A stretch of 64,000 nt of DNA from Corynebacterium sp. 122RC1 (GCF_024580955.1 NZ_JANIKD010000010.1:1-64000); one strand, 5' to 3'. Positions 35,890 through 45,852 are shown, numbered from the stretch's first letter. Made by a program: numbers and translations. Notes: generated by a model from the sequence alone, not told the origin.

Positions 35890-38800
35890 CTACCTCACTC
35901 GCCAGGTGATGGGCAGATGTGCGTCACTAGAAATCCTTACCCTTCCAAGGGTGTCTCTGCGTACTACCGTCACATTTCCCAACTCAAATAGCTTGTTTAC
36001 TGCTGGGCGCCAACCGGGAGCATCAATGATTTTTCGTGATCCTTCAGAACTATTGTCTTTTAGTCCTTCCCCACTCAATAGCCTTGGACGCAAGCGAAGT
36101 TTCGAATTGGTGTAAAAACCATCCACTCTCCACCGAGAAACTTCACCGAATTCCTGCTGCATTTCATGAACCTGACCGCTGTTGAATGCTGTCATATCAA
36201 TCAGCAGTTCGTCATCAACCACAAGCCAGCCGAGGTATTCTGCTGTACCCTCCGCCAAGGCTTTGCGCAGCTTCGGTTCAGCTTGCCGGACGCTCATTGT
36301 TTGAGGAAGGAGCTCGACATTGAAGAGATCCGCATTGCGATGCTTCACCAGGTCAGTGGTATAAACGCGCAACATCGCAAAGGCGGACTTCTTCCCACTC
36401 GGCACGCGGTAAATCCGGGCATGATGGAAACTCGCACCGAGTTCCACATAGCCACCACGAACCTTCAGCGCGCCGGCACCCACAGGAAACACTTCAATGG
36501 TGTCTTCTGCCTGTAGCGTAGTTCCGTGCACGCGTATCTGCCGGTTCGGATCGAAAGGTAGGCCTTCCTTTGGGTCAAAATCTGGATGCCGGGTGAGTGC
36601 ACACCACAGCGCTTCAGAAGAAGCTCGATCGATATCAATCGCACTGATCGGATCTCCCACCTTGAGTTTCTTCAATTTGCCCAGTGTTTCCTCATGGACG
36701 CGACCATTTCCCAGCCGAAGCCTGAGATTCCCGGTGACTGGAATCCGGTCTTCATCAAGATGTTTGCTGAGCAGGTCTACCAGGGCATGCATTTTCTTCA
36801 TCCACTTGGCCCACTCCATTTGGTGGGCAGCATCTTGACCTGTGAATTCCTTCCACTGAGGGGCCACACGCCGCAATTCTTGTTCAAACTTCAGAGAATT
36901 GCGCTGTTCAAGGGTCTCGGCCACAAACCGGCTCATGAATGCAATTACAGCAGCGTCTACTGCATGGTGGCGCCTATCCAACCTGGACTTTCCGGCTCCA
37001 TCCACGAATTGAATTCGCTTGGAAATCCCGGAGGCGCCCCGCGCTTGCGCAGTAAGGGATCCCTTGTACACATTCACCTTGGTGCCATCAGGACCAAACC
37101 TCTGGTGAATGCGCGCCCGTACTTCATTAGCCATCCAGGCCACGGATTCGATCGAGCGAGCATCAATTTCTTCATCGATTGACACTCTTTCAAGACGAGC
37201 AACCACCTCAGCAGTAAATTTCTTAAACTGCGCTGTTTTCATTCCAGGGTCGGGATTCCAATGGCGAGTCCTCGCCACCGCTTCTTTTACCGAGACACCT
37301 GGGATATTGGCAGTTTCTGCCCAACGAGCAAATGGGATGTTGCTCTTCGAAACATTGCATCGGTGACATACTGCTACGAGGTTTTCACGCTTGTTGGTGG
37401 ATCCCTGACCAGCACGTGGAACGATGTGATCCATCTCTGCATTGGAAAAATCAATCGGATTTCCACAGTATGCGCATTGGCCATTTTGACGCTGAATGGA
37501 TTGGTAGCGCCAAAGATCAGCCCGTTTCATATTTCGGTTACCACCGAGCTTTTCCTGCATTTCCTTGAAAAGCTGCTGGTTTCGTGCGGATCGCCGTTGC
37601 ATATCGCGATCGAGTTCCCTGCTGGCGCTCTCACTCATGAACGCCGAGCGGACGTGCTCGATATTCACTACCAAAGGCGCACCCCATTCCCTGTGCACCC
37701 CTTCCAACCAGCGAGCAACTGCTTTCAGTGTCCGGTCAACTGCTGGATTGCCAACCGGTTCATTCAAAGGAGCCGCAGGAGGAGTCCAATCATTCGGGAT
37801 GCCAAATTCCGCTCGGCGTGCTTCGTAAAGGTCTACACCATCCTGGAGCATTCGGTTTGTAATTCGCTCGAGAGTGTTCTCAGAATATGCAGCACGGCCT
37901 ATTGGCAGGTGAAGGTTGTCCAATTTTTCGTGAAGCTCATCTGGGAGATCAGCAAAAAAGGCTTGTACTTTTGCACCGGCTTGCGAATCAAAATCGGCAA
38001 CTTCCGCATTGGACATCGCCTTGATCATCGCTGCTCGTTCTTCCAGGTTTGCTTCCAGCCACCATTGTTCGAGAGGCTTAATCTTTGATCCAAGGATCCG
38101 CCGATTGGTGTCATGAACCGGTGGTTTTGCACCGGCTCGTTCGCCGTCATCCGTCATCGTCGCAGTACCCAAGAGATTTCCGCGATCAATACCTAAAATT
38201 TCCGCAAGCTTGAGCCACGTTGGCTCGGTGTTCTGCTTCAAATTGACCAAGTGATCAAAAAGCAAAGAAGTTTCTTCCTTGGTGAGCCTCCTCCGGTTAC
38301 TGCCTTCACGAATGCGAAGATTTCCAAGGAGCGCAGCAATTCGGTACCTCTGGAAAGCATCGGATGCCTTCAATGCTCGTGGTAGGCCAGGTTGCAAAGG
38401 ATCTTTGCCAACGCGCCCTGATGCAGATCCCTTTGGGGATTCAGCTGCAAACACAAAATCGATTATTTTCCTCGTAAGCTCGGGAGAAATGCCCTGGAGC
38501 TCCGCGATCTCGAGGATTTCCCTTGCGTGATCGGATTGCTGCAGGCGCGCACTCAAAAGGCCGCCTTCACCGCGCAACCTATTATTCCCGCGGAAACCCG
38601 CATCAACGAGCTGCCCCACTGTGAGGGAAGAAGAAAGGGGTTGGCCGATTCTCGAAGAAATCAGCTCACGGATCTCTTCATACGCCGCGCTTGGCTCTTG
38701 CTTGATGTACAGCGAGCTCACTTTCAAATAGGGATTGCGCCATCCGCGATGCCGAGCAATATGGCGCAAAGCGATCGAGAGCTTTTCACCAAGTTCACTT

Positions 38801-39153
38801 TCATTCTCAATCTTCTTGGTGGCCAGCTCTGCACGCACCCGCCAGGGGTAGAAAGGGTCTTCATAGGATTCAAAACTTTCAGTCCCCCATCCTTGCTGCT
38901 CTAGGAATGCATCAAGTGCAATGAGACGCCGCCGCTTCCGGCGGTATAGGCGGCGAGTCCTACGAGCCACACCTGAAGCGGCCAAGCGGGTAATGGCACG
39001 TTTATTTTCATCAGGATCAATTCCGGAATCGTGAATGTGGGAAAGAATGCTCAGGATCTCAATTGGCATCCCCTGCTCATCCACCTCGATGGCGGCCATG
39101 CCCACGGAGAACGAACCAACGTCAATTCCCACAACATAGTTCTTCTTCTTCAT
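35890..39153 (-). CDS. cas9: Cas9 endonuclease (type II-C)
   Basis: A 1087-residue Cas9, close in size to the C. diphtheriae enzyme. RuvC-I is VGIDVGSFSVGM (catalytic Asp at about 11). The Arg-rich bridge helix RRLYRRKRRRLIALDAFL is near 67. RuvC-II is LVVNIEHVRSAF (Glu about 499). The HNH domain has EMDHIVPRAG (His about 576) with Cys pairs CAYC (560/563) and CHRC (596/599). RuvC-III is RRHHAVDAAVIAFM (His about 730, Asp about 733). All catalytic residues are present. ATG 39153 (MKKKNYVVGID) follows AAGGGCAAC; the longer frame would run through the tracrRNA. No csn2 or cas4 is present, hence subtype II-C. Confidence 0.97.
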   Translation of the reverse strand: MKKKNYVVGIDVGSFSVGMAAIEVDEQGMPIEILSILSHIHDSGIDPDENKRAITRLAASGVARRTRRLYRRKRRRLIALDAFLEQQGWGTESFESYEDPFYPWRVRAELATKKIENESELGEKLSIALRHIARHRGWRNPYLKVSSLYIKQEPSAAYEEIRELISSRIGQPLSSSLTVGQLVDAGFRGNNRLRGEGGLLSARLQQSDHAREILEIAELQGISPELTRKIIDFVFAAESPKGSASGRVGKDPLQPGLPRALKASDAFQRYRIAALLGNLRIREGSNRRRLTKEETSLLFDHLVNLKQNTEPTWLKLAEILGIDRGNLLGTATMTDDGERAGAKPPVHDTNRRILGSKIKPLEQWWLEANLEERAAMIKAMSNAEVADFDSQAGAKVQAFFADLPDELHEKLDNLHLPIGRAAYSENTLERITNRMLQDGVDLYEARRAEFGIPNDWTPPAAPLNEPVGNPAVDRTLKAVARWLEGVHREWGAPLVVNIEHVRSAFMSESASRELDRDMQRRSARNQQLFKEMQEKLGGNRNMKRADLWRYQSIQRQNGQCAYCGNPIDFSNAEMDHIVPRAGQGSTNKRENLVAVCHRCNVSKSNIPFARWAETANIPGVSVKEAVARTRHWNPDPGMKTAQFKKFTAEVVARLERVSIDEEIDARSIESVAWMANEVRARIHQRFGPDGTKVNVYKGSLTAQARGASGISKRIQFVDGAGKSRLDRRHHAVDAAVIAFMSRFVAETLEQRNSLKFEQELRRVAPQWKEFTGQDAAHQMEWAKWMKKMHALVDLLSKHLDEDRIPVTGNLRLRLGNGRVHEETLGKLKKLKVGDPISAIDIDRASSEALWCALTRHPDFDPKEGLPFDPNRQIRVHGTTLQAEDTIEVFPVGAGALKVRGGYVELGASFHHARIYRVPSGKKSAFAMLRVYTTDLVKHRNADLFNVELLPQTMSVRQAEPKLRKALAEGTAEYLGWLVVDDELLIDMTAFNSGQVHEMQQEFGEVSRWRVDGFYTNSKLRLRPRLLSGEGLKDNSSEGSRKIIDAPGWRPAVNKLFELGNVTVVRRDTLGRVRISSDAHLPITWRVR

Positions 39154-39170
39154 AAAGTTGCCCTTCAACA

Positions 39171-39250
39171 AGAAAAGCCTTGGCACGGGCCAAGGCTTTG
39201 GAGCATTCGACACTAGAAACTAGCTAGTGCTTACTGAGGATCAACTCTGA
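39171..39250 (-). ncRNA. tracrRNA of the type II-C system
   Basis: On the minus strand, 39249 to 39233 is an anti-repeat that pairs with the first ~15 bases of the repeat (AGAGTTGATCCTCAG with CTGGGGATCAACTCT, one G-U pair). A nexus-like hairpin CACTAG/CTAGTG (39229-39211) follows, then TCGAATGCTCC, then a terminator hairpin with 11-base arms (39174-39184, 39189-39199) and TTCTT. The order and several stretches (CTCAGTAAGCA, GTTTC, ATGCTCC) match the recalled C. diphtheriae tracrRNA, with compensating changes in the nexus stem. It sits just upstream of cas9, same strand. The exact 5' end is inferred from the promoter. Confidence 0.85.
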
Positions 39251-39254
39251 TGAG

Positions 39255-39284
39255 ATGCTAACACCTCAACAGAGCATTGCACAA
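39255..39284 (-). promoter_or_regulatory. candidate tracrRNA promoter
   Basis: On the minus strand TTGTGC (39284-39279) and TAGCAT (39260-39255) are separated by 18 bases. They place the start about 7 bases on, at the 5' edge of the anti-repeat. The match to consensus is moderate; the position is the main support. The same transcript could read on into cas9 if the terminator leaks. Confidence 0.5.
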
Positions 39285-39301
39285 GCACTACACCAAAGCC
39301 T

Positions 39302-39321
39302 TCAAGAAATTGCTTTCTTGA
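39302..39321 (-). terminator. possible terminator after accD3
   Basis: A perfect 8-base stem, TCAAGAAA with TTTCTTGA, surrounds a 4-base loop, about 95 bases past the accD3 stop. It lacks a strong U-tract on the minus strand (AGGCTTTGG follows), so it is only a candidate for separating accD3 transcription from the tracrRNA promoter. Confidence 0.35.
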
Positions 39322-39415
39322 TGAATCACCATTCGGTGTTTCAGCTCGTCTTCTAGCTTAGTGCTGGGTTACGACGCGATACCTTGGTTCCTCGAACAAG
39401 ATTTCGCCAAAACCC

Positions 39416-40987
39416 CTACATCGGCGCGATGGTGTGCTTCTTTTCCAAGTCGTGTTCTTCCTTCGTGGCAAGCTGGCGCAGCGCCATGCGCAGCGCCAAA
39501 CGGGATTCGCTCGGTTGGATCATCGCGTCAATGTAGCCGCGTTCGGCGGCCACATATGGGCTGGTCATGTTTTCGTCGTAGAAGTCCATGAATACCTTCT
39601 TCATGTACTCCCGCTGCGTTTCGTCCTCAATCGCGGCAAGCTGTTTGCCTTGGATCATCACAGAGGCGGCGGCGGCGCCCATCACGGCGATCTGGGCGGT
39701 GGGCCATGCCAGGTTGATGTCGCCGGTGAGGTTCTTGGAACCCATCACGGCGTATGCCCCACCGTAGGCCTTGCGCACGATCAGGGAGATCTTTGGCACG
39801 GTTGCCTCAACCAGAGCAAATGCCAGTTTGGCACCGCGGTGGATCAGACCGGCGCGCTCTTGGTCCACGCCGGGCAGGTAGCCGGGGGTGTCTACCACGA
39901 ACACCACGGGGATGTTGTAGGCGTCGCAGATGCGGATAAAGCGCGCGCCTTTGTCCGCGGCATCGGCGTCAATGCAGCCAGCGAACTCCAGCGGCTGGTT
40001 TGCCACCACACCCACGCTGCGCCCGTCTACGCGGGCGAATGCAGTAATGAGGTTGGGGGCAAACCCAGGCTGAATCTCCAGCACGTCTTCGGAATCAAAG
40101 AGCTGCCCCAAGAGGTCGTGCATGTCGTAGCCCGCATTGGTGTCGTCGGGCATGAAGCGGTCCAGGGCCTCAGCCGCTGCCTCATCGGCGAGCACGGCTT
40201 CGTCGGAAGGTGCCCAGAACACTGGCGGCTCGTCTTTGCAGGTCAGCGGCAGGTGCTGAAGCAGGTCGTGGACGTAATTGAAGGCGTCTTCCTCGTCAAC
40301 GGCCACGTAGGAGACGTTGCCGTTGAGCTCCTGCTGGCGCGCGCCGCCGAGCTCCGCGGAGGTGATTTCCTCACCGGTGACTTCTTTAATCACGGCCGGG
40401 CCGGTCACGTACATCTCGGCCTCGCCATCCACAGCCACCACAAAGTCCGTGGTCACGGGCGCGTACACGGCGCCGCCGGCGCTCTTGCCCATCATGATGG
40501 AGATCTGCGGGCTACGCCCGGAAAGCGGGAGCTGGCGGCGGGCGATCTCCGAGTACATCGCCAGGGAGGTCACGGCGTCCTGGATGCGGGCGCCGCCGGA
40601 ATCTTGGATACCAATCACTGGGCAGCCAATCTTGATGGCCATGTCCATGACCTCACAGACCTTGCGGCCAAAGGTTACGCCCACGGACCCGCCGTAAACC
40701 GTCTTGTCGTGCGCGTACACGGCCACCGGGCGGCCGTCGATACGCCCGTAGCCGGTAACCACACCGTCGGAGTATGGTGCGTCGGGCTCATCGGGCGTGC
40801 GGCCCAGGGCGCCGATTTCCACAAAGGAACCGGGGTCCAGGAGGCGCTGAATACGCTGGCGAGGAGTGGTCCTGCCGGCCTCATCGCGCTTGGCGCGGGC
40901 ACGCTCACTGCCTGGGTCCTGCGCCTTTTCCAGGCGGGCCCGAAGGTCAGCGAGTTTTCCTGCGGTGGTATCCATAGACACGAGCAT
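39416..40987 (-). CDS. accD3: acyl-CoA carboxylase beta subunit for mycolate synthesis (AccD3; AccD4 in mycobacteria)
   Basis: A 523-residue carboxyltransferase beta subunit. With a biotinylated alpha subunit encoded elsewhere it carboxylates the long acyl-CoA that Pks13 condenses. Typical features are RERIQRLLDPGS-type N-terminus (RQRIQRLLDPGSF), the crotonase folds with GIQDSGGARIQDAV near 127 and VDTPGYLPGVDQERAGLI near 365, and the biotin-pocket MGSKNLTGDINLAWPTAQIAVMGA near 415. ATG 40987 overlaps the pks13 stop (TAATG); GTG 40981 is better spaced from AGGAG and is possible. Synteny with pks13 and fadD32 decides the role. Confidence 0.9.
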   Translation of the reverse strand: MLVSMDTTAGKLADLRARLEKAQDPGSERARAKRDEAGRTTPRQRIQRLLDPGSFVEIGALGRTPDEPDAPYSDGVVTGYGRIDGRPVAVYAHDKTVYGGSVGVTFGRKVCEVMDMAIKIGCPVIGIQDSGGARIQDAVTSLAMYSEIARRQLPLSGRSPQISIMMGKSAGGAVYAPVTTDFVVAVDGEAEMYVTGPAVIKEVTGEEITSAELGGARQQELNGNVSYVAVDEEDAFNYVHDLLQHLPLTCKDEPPVFWAPSDEAVLADEAAAEALDRFMPDDTNAGYDMHDLLGQLFDSEDVLEIQPGFAPNLITAFARVDGRSVGVVANQPLEFAGCIDADAADKGARFIRICDAYNIPVVFVVDTPGYLPGVDQERAGLIHRGAKLAFALVEATVPKISLIVRKAYGGAYAVMGSKNLTGDINLAWPTAQIAVMGAAAASVMIQGKQLAAIEDETQREYMKKVFMDFYDENMTSPYVAAERGYIDAMIQPSESRLALRMALRQLATKEEHDLEKKHTIAPM

Positions 40988-43900
40988 TAACTCCTGAGCT
41001 GTTCAATCCTGCGCGTAAGTGCACTGCCTACCTTAGCGATCTCTGGCTCATCAACAACCGCCAAGTGGTCACCCTTGAGGTGAACAATTTCCAAATCATC
41101 CACAATAGCGGACCAGCCGCCGTCTTCTGCAATCTCCGCGTAGGCGGGCTCTAGTTCCACGGCTCCGTCGTGCATGCGTTCCGCACGGAAGAGGATCACC
41201 GGCACATCCACCTGGTCCCAGCGGTGCAGGTTAAGGCGGTCCAAGATTCGGTTATCCACAAAGCTGGCGCGCTGGTGCTCCAGCACACCGGCGGAAAGGC
41301 CGTGCTCAGAGGCGTCGGTGTTGGCCAGGAACTCGCCCATCATGGCCAGCAGGGCATCCTCCCCGGCTGTCTCCAGGAGCTCATACGGCACTGGGAAGTC
41401 CAAGCCGTAGGTCTTCTTGGCAAATGCCTGGTAGCGGCCCCAGCGCGCCTTGGTTTCCTCCATGGTGTCCGGTGCTGGGTGCGCGGGCTGCACGGTGTCC
41501 AGCAGGGCAATGGTTGCCACCTCAACGTCGGAATCGCGCAACTGGTAGGCAACTTCATACGCCAGGGCGCCGCCAAAGCTCCAGCCGCCCAACACAATGG
41601 GCAGCCCGTCAGAGTACTGCTTAATCTCATCCAGGTACTGCGCGGCACGATCCTCAAGCGAGCCCTCCAGGCGCTCCACGCCGTACACCGGCACTTCTTC
41701 CGGCAGGCGGCGCATCAGCGGCTGGTACACCACCGAGGATCCACCTGCTGGGTGGAACATGAACACCGCCGGCGCGGTGGAGCCTTCCTTGCGGGCTCGG
41801 AGCACACGAATGTTGCCCTCAACGTCCGTCTCCAGGCCCTCGCGCACCAAGTTAGCCAGCGGCTCCAGGGTTTGCGCCTCAAGCACCTGCTGCTGGCTCA
41901 CTTCAATACCTGCGCGCTCGGTGAGACGCTGCGCAATCTCCAGCGCCTGCTGCTCGGAAATCGCGGGAAGTTCACTCGTCACACCCGCCGCCGCGGCACC
42001 GGTGATCCCGGCCCAGGTAGCAAAGACAAGGCGTTCCGACGCATCCCGGGGCGCCACGCCCACGCCCACACTCGGTGTCGGAGCCGGTGTCGGAGCCGGT
42101 GCCGGAGCGTCTCCGCCAGCGCCACCGCCAGCAGCAGCTCCCCCAGCATCCTGCTGGGTTTCAGCCTTGGGGGCGTCGGTAGGTGCCCTCCCTACAACAA
42201 GATCCTCGACGAGCTTGACTACATCTGCAACGGAGGCGTCGCGCAGTGCTTGCACCTGTAGGGGTGGGATTTGGAAGTCGTGCTCAATGCGGTTCTTGAT
42301 GCGCATGCCCATGAGGGAATCCAGGCCGAGGTCGATGAGTGGAAGCTCGCGTGGGAGATCCTCAACGTCATAGCCCATGGCCTCGGAGACGATGCTACGC
42401 ATGCGCTGCTCCACAGACTCACCACTGGCCGGGTCCCATTTCATGGATTCGCCCACCACATCCACGGGGTCGGCGTGTTGTTCTGCATTTGTGGCAACCA
42501 CGGCGGCGGGGGCCGCTGCAACACTGGCAAAACCCTCCGCTACCTGTGTTGTTACCTCACCGAGCACCGCGAACACCTGCACCGCAACACCACCGGCAAC
42601 CCGGCGCGCCACGGTGGTGAGCTCCCCAGTTGGAGGCAGTGTGCCTTTGTCTTCCACGGCGATGAGCTGCGCTTCCGGCTGCACCTCGTGGACCGCGGCC
42701 TCCAGCAGAGCCACGGCAGAAGGTACCTGGTCAGCTACGGTGCCAAAGGCAATGGCGCCGTCTGGCAACACAATCTTGGTGCCCGGCAAGCCGCCGCGTG
42801 CGCCTGACGACGGACGCGCGGCAGTCCAGTAGCGTTGCTTCTTCCAAGGCATGCCTGGCACGGGGAGCTTGTCACCTGGTCCGTAGAGTTCAGCGAAGTC
42901 CACGGGGGCACCGTTTGCGTAGAGCTTGGCTAGGAGGTCCACCAGCGCACCTGGCTCGTCCTCTTTGCGCTTGAGGGTAAACAGCAGTTGGGCGTCTGGC
43001 TTGCCCACGGAGAACGCGGTGTTCATCATTCCCATGAGGGCCACCGGGTTGGGGGAAACTTCCACAAAGGTGTTGTGGCCTGCGGCGAAGCCTGCCTCGA
43101 TGGCATCTTGGAACCACACTGGCTGGCGGGTGCAGCGCAGGAAGTATTCCGGGGTGTGTACCTGCTGGCCTGGGGTGTAGGTGATGCCGCGATCCACGGA
43201 GGAGAACAGTGGGATCGTGAGTGGGCGCGGGGTGATGTCTGCAATTTCAAAAGCCAACTCGCCGAGCAGCGGCTCCACCGCACTGGTGTGGCCTGCGCCC
43301 TTCACGTTGAGCAGGCGGGCGAACTTCTCTTCCGCTTCCAGCGTTTCCACGAGCTTGATCACGGCCTCGCGCGGACCGCCCACGGTGGTCATGCCTGGGC
43401 CCGCATACACCGCGGGTTCAATGCCCGCGAAGTCTGGGTGCTCCTGGATAAAGGTATCCAGGGCTTCCACGGAGAACTCCACCACGGCCATCGCGCCGAG
43501 CTGGTCTTCTGGCAGTGACTGCTCTCCTTCACCCATCAGGCGGGAACGGTGAGCGGCGATCTTCATGGCGTCTTCTGCGCTCAAGCCACCGCTGGCATAG
43601 GCTGCGGCGATTTCACCCATGGACATGCCGGCAACTGCCGCTGGTTTCACACCCAGGGCTGCGAGCAGATCCGTGAGTGCAATTTGGATCGCGGTGATAG
43701 CTACCTGCGCGGTTTCGGTGTTGTAGGTCTGTTCGTCGTCTGCAACCAAGTCCAGGATGGACCAGCCGGATTCAAATTGGACGATCTGATCCAGCTCTTC
43801 CAGCCGCGCACGGAATTGCGCCGAGCTGGCCACGAGTTGCTTCACCATCAAACGGTGCTGTGAACCAAAGCCGGAGTACACGAACACCGGGCCTTGGGCC

Positions 43901-45852
43901 GCCGGGGAGTCTGCCACGGCAATACCCACGCCGGTTTTGCCTTCCGCAACCAGGCCCAGCCCCTTCACGGCCTCCTCATGGGTACGCGCCACGATCGCCG
44001 CGCGGGAGCGGCCGTGGTTGCGCCCACCGAGAGTACGGGCCAAAGCGTGGACGTCCGCGTCTTCGTGTGCGCTGAGGTATGCCAAGATGCTGGCGGCTGC
44101 TTCCCGACGCCGCGAAGGCAGCAGCCCGGAGATGGGCAGCAATGCGGGCGCGGATTCCAGGGCAGCGGTTCGCTCTTGACCGTCGGCGCCGTTGGCTGGG
44201 TTGGCTGGAGAGGTTGGAGAGGTTGGGTAATCTGCGGCAACGAACTCGCTGAGCACCACGTGGGCGTTGGTGCCGCCGAAGCCGAAGCCGGAAACACCAG
44301 CCACCATGCGCCCCGAGTACTGCGGCCACTCGCGTGGGTCCTCCACAACCTCTAGGCGCTCGGCGTCAAAGTCCACGTAGCGGTTTGGCCCAACGTAGTT
44401 CAGTGATGGCGGCAGGGTACGGTTCTGCATGGACAGCACCACCTTGATGAGGCCCGCTGCACCGGCTGCGGATTCCGTGTGGCCAAAGTTTGTCTTGGCA
44501 CTACCCAGAAGCGTTGGGCGGGTGATCTCGCGGCCGCGGCCGAGCACCGCACCGATGGCGGAGGCCTCGATTGGGTCACCCAAAATGGTGCCGGTGCCGT
44601 GCGCTTCAACGTAGTCCACGGTGGTGGGGTCCACGTTAGCGTCCGCATAGGCGCGCTGCAGCACGTCTACCTGTGCGTCTGGGTTGGGTGCGGTGATGCC
44701 GTTGGAGTGGCCGTCAGAGTTCACGGCGGAGCCCTTGATCACTGCCAGGATGTTGTCCCCCGCCGCAATCGCATCATCTACGCGCTTGAGTACCAGCATG
44801 CCGGCGCCGTCGGAACGCACAAAGCCGTCTGCGTCATCGGAGAATGCATGGATCTTGCCGGTGGGGCTGAGCACGCCGAGCTCACCGAAGGAGGTGGTCA
44901 CCGCCGGGGTGGCCATCACGTTCACACCGCCGGCCAGGGCAACATCGGCCTCGCCGTCACGCAGGGCGCGCACCGCTTGGTGAACGGACACCAAGGAGGA
45001 TGAGCAGGCGGTATCCACCTGGATGCTGGGGCCACGGAAGTCAAAGGCGTAGCTCACTCGGTTGGCCACCACGGCACTGGAGTTGCCGGTCAGCGCATAG
45101 GGGTGCGCCTCAGAGGGGTCGGAGAAGATGAGCATTCCATAGTCATTGTTGGTGGAACCCACGAACACGCCCACGGACTTCCCGCGCAGCGTGTTTGCCG
45201 GAATGCCGGCGTTTTCCAGCGCCTCCCAGGAAAGCTCAAGCATCAGGCGCTGCTGCGGGTCAATGTTCACGGCCTCCAATGGGGAGAGCCCAAAGAACTC
45301 GGCGTCAAAGCTGGCCAGATCCTCCAGGTAGCCACCCAGAAGCTGCTGCTCAGCCATGCGCTTGGACATCACCTCGTCGGCCGCGTATTCCGACCAACGC
45401 CCCAGCGGAGGTTCCGTGATGGCGTCGCGCCCCTCAACCAGCAGATTCCACATCTGCTCCACATTCTCCGCACCTGGATACTTTGCGGCGATGCCCACGA
45501 TGGCAACGTCGTGCGTGCCAGGGGTCGTGGAAACCGACCGCAGCGCTGGGGCATTCCCCGCAGCCAGGCGCGGCGCAGGCTCGCCCTCTACCAGGCGCTT
45601 CGCGAGCGCCGCGATGGTGGGATACTCGTAAGCAATGGTGGCGTCAAGCTGCGTATCCAGTAGGTTTTCCAACTCACCGGAGAGCAACACCACGTCGCGT
45701 GAAGACAGCCCAAACGCCTGCATCGGTTGATCATCAGTGATCTCCTCCGCCGGCAGCCCCGTAGCCGCAATCACCCAGTTCCGCAGCCATTCTTGAAGCT
45801 GCTCCGTGGTCATTGCAACGGCTTTCTGGGCTTTCTGCTGGCCTGAATCCAT
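40987..45852 (-). CDS. pks13: polyketide synthase Pks13, mycolic acid condensase
   Basis: A 1621-residue type I PKS performing the final Claisen-type condensation of mycolate synthesis. Domains in order: N-terminal ACP (Ser of AFGLSSRDVV near 51); ketosynthase (about 110-540) with active Cys in DTACSSS, VEAHGTGT and NFGHTESAAG; acyltransferase (about 640-950) with Ser in VAGMSMGEIAAAY; second ACP with Ser in DLGLDSLMGMRIKN (near 1170); a Pro/Ala/Gly linker; and a thioesterase (about 1340-1610) with GGWSFGGALAYEVA, which releases product onto trehalose. ATG 45852 is used (AAGG upstream); in-frame ATGs at 45882 and 45813 are alternatives. It is followed without a gap by accD3. Confidence 0.96.
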   Translation of the reverse strand: MDSGQQKAQKAVAMTTEQLQEWLRNWVIAATGLPAEEITDDQPMQAFGLSSRDVVLLSGELENLLDTQLDATIAYEYPTIAALAKRLVEGEPAPRLAAGNAPALRSVSTTPGTHDVAIVGIAAKYPGAENVEQMWNLLVEGRDAITEPPLGRWSEYAADEVMSKRMAEQQLLGGYLEDLASFDAEFFGLSPLEAVNIDPQQRLMLELSWEALENAGIPANTLRGKSVGVFVGSTNNDYGMLIFSDPSEAHPYALTGNSSAVVANRVSYAFDFRGPSIQVDTACSSSLVSVHQAVRALRDGEADVALAGGVNVMATPAVTTSFGELGVLSPTGKIHAFSDDADGFVRSDGAGMLVLKRVDDAIAAGDNILAVIKGSAVNSDGHSNGITAPNPDAQVDVLQRAYADANVDPTTVDYVEAHGTGTILGDPIEASAIGAVLGRGREITRPTLLGSAKTNFGHTESAAGAAGLIKVVLSMQNRTLPPSLNYVGPNRYVDFDAERLEVVEDPREWPQYSGRMVAGVSGFGFGGTNAHVVLSEFVAADYPTSPTSPANPANGADGQERTAALESAPALLPISGLLPSRRREAAASILAYLSAHEDADVHALARTLGGRNHGRSRAAIVARTHEEAVKGLGLVAEGKTGVGIAVADSPAAQGPVFVYSGFGSQHRLMVKQLVASSAQFRARLEELDQIVQFESGWSILDLVADDEQTYNTETAQVAITAIQIALTDLLAALGVKPAAVAGMSMGEIAAAYASGGLSAEDAMKIAAHRSRLMGEGEQSLPEDQLGAMAVVEFSVEALDTFIQEHPDFAGIEPAVYAGPGMTTVGGPREAVIKLVETLEAEEKFARLLNVKGAGHTSAVEPLLGELAFEIADITPRPLTIPLFSSVDRGITYTPGQQVHTPEYFLRCTRQPVWFQDAIEAGFAAGHNTFVEVSPNPVALMGMMNTAFSVGKPDAQLLFTLKRKEDEPGALVDLLAKLYANGAPVDFAELYGPGDKLPVPGMPWKKQRYWTAARPSSGARGGLPGTKIVLPDGAIAFGTVADQVPSAVALLEAAVHEVQPEAQLIAVEDKGTLPPTGELTTVARRVAGGVAVQVFAVLGEVTTQVAEGFASVAAAPAAVVATNAEQHADPVDVVGESMKWDPASGESVEQRMRSIVSEAMGYDVEDLPRELPLIDLGLDSLMGMRIKNRIEHDFQIPPLQVQALRDASVADVVKLVEDLVVGRAPTDAPKAETQQDAGGAAAGGGAGGDAPAPAPTPAPTPSVGVGVAPRDASERLVFATWAGITGAAAAGVTSELPAISEQQALEIAQRLTERAGIEVSQQQVLEAQTLEPLANLVREGLETDVEGNIRVLRARKEGSTAPAVFMFHPAGGSSVVYQPLMRRLPEEVPVYGVERLEGSLEDRAAQYLDEIKQYSDGLPIVLGGWSFGGALAYEVAYQLRDSDVEVATIALLDTVQPAHPAPDTMEETKARWGRYQAFAKKTYGLDFPVPYELLETAGEDALLAMMGEFLANTDASEHGLSAGVLEHQRASFVDNRILDRLNLHRWDQVDVPVILFRAERMHDGAVELEPAYAEIAEDGGWSAIVDDLEIVHLKGDHLAVVDEPEIAKVGSALTRRIEQLRS

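Noticed and set aside
39154-39213. Longer cas9 start at 39213
   Set aside because: It would translate the tracrRNA terminator; MKKKNYVVGID at 39153 is the standard RuvC-I start and has a ribosome site.
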